DNA of 64,000 nt, taken from Trichoplax sp. H2. Lineage: Eukaryota > Placozoa > Uniplacotomia > Trichoplacea. The DNA is taken from the NCBI GenBank assembly GCA_003344405.1, contig NOWV01000248.1, forward strand, positions 26,999 to 90,998. Direction: 5' to 3'. This document shows positions 55,201 through 61,200 of this stretch, one piece after another. The notes beneath the pieces are model-generated. The model saw nothing but the letters and a program-made list of their open reading frames with translations. It made no database searches and had not been told where the DNA came from. The position numbers and the translations under genes were made by a program. Each line of letters starts with the position of its first letter. Within the stretch, counting starts at the first letter, position 1.

Positions 55201-58200
55201 GTAAGTAATGCGAGTTAACTTGGTCATAATTCATTTTAATGCATATATTAGTTAAGTATGATCGTAAAATTTGGCCTATTAACGTTGTAATCATAATTAT
55301 GAGATTTATCATATTGTATCCTAGAATTAATTCGTATTTGTGAACAAACTTGCATTCAAGAACAGACAATAAATTTCTATTCTAATTTTTTATTAGCGAG
55401 TTGGGAAATAACAAAATTAGAAAAATAGTCAAAAATGACTTGCAATATGTAAAAAACTTGAAGATTCTGTAAGTAAAAATAAGAAAACTATGCTATATTC
55501 ATGTTGTGGTGAATTTTAATATGCAATCCTATTGCATTTTAAATAATAACTACAATAAGATAGCTTCAAAGTGGAGTTTTATTCGAAATGTAAGGCTATT
55601 TAACTATGATTTACTGGCGATGAAGTTATTTAGTTAAGAACGAAATTTCTCAGATTGAAGGAAATGCTTTTGAAAATCTTCAAAATCTAGAGAAGCTGTA
55701 AGTAAATTAATCGTGCAAATATGTATCTATTAACATATTAATAGCTTTAAATTAATTCGAGTCATTTTACAGGTTATAGCTATAACCACATACTTAATAT
55801 CTAAAGAATTCTTATTACATAATTTTTATTTCGTATTTCATATTTGTAATCATGAACTTATAATTCAATTCAGCAATCTATCCTCTAATCCTTTATCACA
55901 ACTTCCGCCCGATACTTTTAATGGTTTACATAACCTATCTTTTCTGTATGTAAATCATCAGATCCATTGCAAATATCTAGCTTACGTATTTATTTAATTC
56001 AATTCCATTTGGTAATTATATTTATAGAGTGTTAAACAGCTGTGAAATCAAAAATGTAACCTCCCTATTTCATGATTCATTATCTAACTTAAAATACTTG
56101 TAAGGCAGCTTAGATATTTTATTACAACGATTAGATATTCGATTTATAGATATTCAATTCATTAAAGATTTGTAAGAAATTTGATATAATTGTAGTCAAA
56201 GTGCGCTGTTAAATTTTCTTTATCCAGGTCCTTAGCCAACAATCATCTTGATTCTGTTCATAGTGGAATTTCTGGTGCATTAAAATCTCTAGAATCTTTG
56301 TACGTGTATGCCATACAGCGATAAACATTAATTATAATACGTATGCACAATATAGATTATATCAATACAAGCGTTTAGATGCATTATTTAAGTTAAATTT
56401 TTCTTTTCTGTATTTTTAAACTACCTTACCTTACATGGAAGAATATTGGACAATAATCATTTGGTATCGTTTGGCGCTCATGAACTTGAAAACTTTACAA
56501 ACATAAAGTTGATGTTAGTCTAATTGTGATACTTATACCAACTTTAATCTCAACATTATAATAAGAAATTGTAGACTCGATAATTAAAATTATTTCCTCT
56601 AATTTAGATCTCTTAATAATAATAAACTAAGAGAAGTCCATTTGCTTCCTTTCTTCAAAATTAGAAGTTTGAAACATTTGTAAGTGCAATTTGATCAAAT
56701 TGATAACCAATTTAGATTATTGTTTACAAATGACCGGAAAGTTGATGCAGTAGTTTTCTTTATAAGGCGATTTTTTTTTCATCCTGTTAAAACCAATCTC
56801 ATAACAAGTTGCCACAACTCAGTAGTTGGAAGGAACAAGAAAAATTTAAGTTAACTTAAGACACAAACTCAAGTTATGAACTAAAGTCGTTAACAACAGT
56901 TATCTTTATTTCAAGAAAAACTCTAGTTATATAGAAAAGTAAACGTAAACCTGTTAATATGGCCATCTCTATCTCTTAATTCAGTGTTCATTATCCTAGT
57001 AAATACTCGTATGTAAGCAGAATTTCCTACATTATCCCACTTTTTCTAAAACTTTTGTCTAGAACAATGTTTGGCGACCATAATATTCAATATTTAATCA
57101 TAATCATAATATCAAAATACTCTAATTACGATTTTACTAATTCAGTATCAATAAAATATCGGTATTACCAACTATATAAAGATCTTCTATTAACTCCGTA
57201 ACAACTTAGACGCCTTTGCTTTTACGTTATAGGACTGAAGATTTTATCTTATTTAATAGTCTGCCCAGCTTATATACTCTTCGGCAGCAGTTAATATTGA
57301 TAGATCATCTTTACATTCTCAGAGTTAATTTTTACTTAGCTACTGAATTAATACAACAAGATTCACAGTCATAGACATCTACTGGCCAATCCTAGATAAC
57401 TAGACTACAGTATGTCTATATACACAAAACCATTTATAGATGATACAACTTCTAATGGGTTAATTATCAAGACTACAATTACAAGAGGTAGTCCTATAGT
57501 CTATTAATCTCCATTACTATTTAAGAAATCTTATTACAGTACAGCATGTGATTTACTGTGGCTGATCATAACCATGGTGGTTCCTAGTGCAAGTACTTTC
57601 TTGTAATCACTATATATAAGTTTTAAAATTCACAAAGTTTAGCTATCTGTTATTTACGGTAGTACTTACCATTCTGTTCTCCTATAAAATTGTTTTACAT
57701 TTACTATATATAATTATATTAATTACTGTCTTGGTAGCATGCTACAAGTAGTGGCATACTAACACATTTTAACGCTTGAAATAGCTACCGTGTTGCCGCG
57801 GTAGAGCCTTTATCGTGAAATACCTACATACCGTGTTGTTTACGCCTATTGCAATTGTGATGAGGTGTCTTCTCAAAAATACAACAAGAACTACAGTTTC
57901 TTGTAAATTTCACTTTGTTTCATAAGATCAGGTTCCTCTTACAACTACCAAAGACTATCTACCTACAATCAGACTATCTCTGGACTATTTGAATTGTTAT
58001 AGCAATATTAACGATATATATAAAATTAGTAACACAATGATATTCCTTCAAATAGAATCATATCTTACCAATTAAGTCATGAAATCATATCTAAATCTAC
58101 TATCGTGCTATCAATTCATAATTTACGCATCCAATTGAAGCGTCATAATGCACGTCTCAAAGTACTAACATGCTTAGCGTAATCTATTATTATCTCAGAA

Positions 58201-61200
58201 TCTTAATATAAGCATCTCAATGGAATTACTACAATACGTACTGTTAACATCTTCGATAATTAGATACCTATGCAATCTTACATTATAGCGTACAATTCAT
58301 CTTTTTTCGCACAATCCTATAATCTTAGTCGTATGCTTATTTGGGGCTGCACTACATGTATATGCCTCATAAAATAGAGTATAGGAGCATTTCAAATTCT
58401 AACAGTAATGTATAAGCGAAGTGAAGGCTTACACCTTCGTAAATGAAATAATTTTTATACCGTACAATTAATTAACTTTGACTGAGCTTAAGAGAAGTCT
58501 ATTATTAACAATATTTGGATGAGTTGTCATCACTTGATTCGACAGCTCATCTAAATCTATTTGTTTTATCTGCATTTCAAGTTTCACTATGAATTTAGCG
58601 TAAGAGATTGGGAGAAAGTTCAGCGCTGTCTGTAGTTAGTTCAAATTATTTCTCGTTCATAGCAGTAACCATTCTAGTATTTCTTTAACTGTTAATAATT
58701 TTCGTCATATTTAGAATACGTTTAGCATTGACTCTTTACTACGTAGCTTCAGAGGATTATTCCTAAAAATTTTCAGAAATATCGAATAGCAATCTATTTA
58801 TGTCTGATCAACCGGTAGAGCGTTGAGTTTTTTAGTGAAGAATAGGATCAATACTGCTATACGAGTATTCTTTAGTCGTCTGTGTTACAATCGTATGAAA
58901 TTCTTCTAAGGCATTTTATTATACACTTCTGTGCTATATTTCAAATACTTTATAAATGATATTTTCTAATGCATTATTAAGTTAATATTGATGCTTCTCT
59001 TTTTAAATTTGATGTTGTCATTAGAAAATTATCTAATGTAGGAACAATCGTATTTGATGACCATGTGGAAAGCATTCACTCGAAACTGATATCTCTGTAA
59101 GTATTATCGTATCATAAGCCGAAAATGTATGATGTATACTGCAGTATACATGTATCCTCCACTCTCTCTATCGCCTGATCGGCTCAAATTCTGCTAGATG
59201 GAATCTGCAGGAGATTGTAGAAACCGCATTTTGGTCCCTAGATTATACTATTAGAGAATAAATATACTCATATACGGCTACCCTTCGTAGATACCATCTA
59301 AGCCAATGTAGCTAACTTAAGTTATCCAGGCAAATTTTGTACCAAACTTTGCTTCCACTATCCATAATCATGGTAGTTTAACAGTGACGTACAATACAAT
59401 ACCTAAAGTCTGTCGTATTCATACTTTAATGCAACAGTAAGATAGTAATCATAATGGATATATTCCGATATTAGCATAGTAATTATTAAATGATGTGCAT
59501 CAGAGAGCAAGATTTAGTTAGACATCTTTGCTGTAATTTAATTTATTCGTAAGTATTGAATTTATTAAAAAAGGTACTAATTTTTGGAGTAACATCGTTT
59601 TTAAATAATAATTGATAATGAATATGCTCCTAGTACAACATAATGCACGGATGTTGCCAATTTTTTTCTAATCGTGATCACGTATTATCACTCAAAATAT
59701 TCAGTCTTAGTTAAAATCCTGCTTAAACATAGAGTCCGATTCAAAAGAGACTGATCGCAGAGTTGCTATTAAAACTATTAAATTCATGTTCCGATCTAAT
59801 TCACCGTAAGATTGGCAATGGTCATTTCCGTTTCACATAACAGTATAAGGAAGAATTAATGTTGATGGAATTTACTTATAAAAATATATCAGGTTATAGA
59901 TAATTAACATGATTCGTAATTTTTTTGAATTAATTACGACATTTAGAGATTTAAGCTATAACAAGATAAAGTCAAATGTTGATTCGTGGTCTTTAAGACA
60001 CCTAAATGAGCTTTACTCGCTGTAAGTAATGATCAATGTTACTTTGATATATCACAAGCACCATATGTTGCTCTAGCAATATCCACCAATTATAGTAGTA
60101 ATATGTTTCTAGCTGTAATAGGAATATGAAGTAAAACACAATATTATGTAGAATAGTCGGCCATACTCATATATTAATCGTAAATGAAGGCTGGTAAGAT
60201 AAAACAGTATTCTTTTACTATTTGTGCTAGTGGGGTGTACTTAAAAAAGGTTAAAATCTAATTCATTACAGATAAATATTGGCTATCTTGCCTTACGATT
60301 TAAATTTAACCTAAACTTTCTTCTTCTTAATCACTAAAACTGCAGCTATTGATGTAATGATTTTGCAGATAATTTTGTGAATGGTTAATTTCATTCATCG
60401 ATTTAATCAAACCCTTTTCAATAATACAAATACTAGTGTGTCAATATCTATTTAAGATAAATAATCTAAAAGGGGCGTATTTCGATGAATAATTAACATC
60501 TCATCAAGTCGCTGCTGCGCATAAAGGTTTAATTTCACGATTTATTTTTATTCTAGTGATATATCTGGAAACAAATTCAAATACTTTCGTCTAATATTTG
60601 AAGATCTATTGAGAAAGAAACTGCGAGTAATGTACGTATTCATCTATGAAAGCTGCTAAGTAAGATTTCAGTAATAAATAGATTTATACATGAAGTTGAG
60701 TTATCTGCATGGTAATCTTAGATGGAAAAATATATATGTAATCGAAGGTGTAAGCATTGTTCAGTGTAACTAGTCTTCAACAAGAATTTTAATTGATAAT
60801 GCTTTTCATAATTACGCGTATAATCGAAAGATCAGGTATAGGATTTCATCTGATGAGTTACCTAAGTGTGCTATCATGATGATGATGTTGCTTGTATTAT
60901 TATTTTAAAACTGTTTTGGTGGCAGAACCAGCAAAGTGTAGACTTTAGAATTTCCGTACATCTCTTCATTGCAGTGCGTAATATTGACTAGGCCTGCAAA
61001 TAATGATAAGCAAACAGTGTTTTACTGCAGCAGCGCTGCAGTTATTCCACCACTGCCTTTTAATTTTGTAATTATTTCATCTATCCAAGCAAATTGGCTA
61101 ATACTGATGCAACGGTTGACGAAATAGAGAAATCCATCGAAATACAAGTTCCTAGATGTCATGATGAGGGTACGCATGTCGAAGGCGTTAGACCTAGCTG

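Noticed and set aside
56149-56170. Remnant exon ATATTCAATTC...gtaaga between exons 32 and 33 of receptor C
   Set aside because: Only about 22 nt with an in-frame stop. The full exon 33 is found at 56228.
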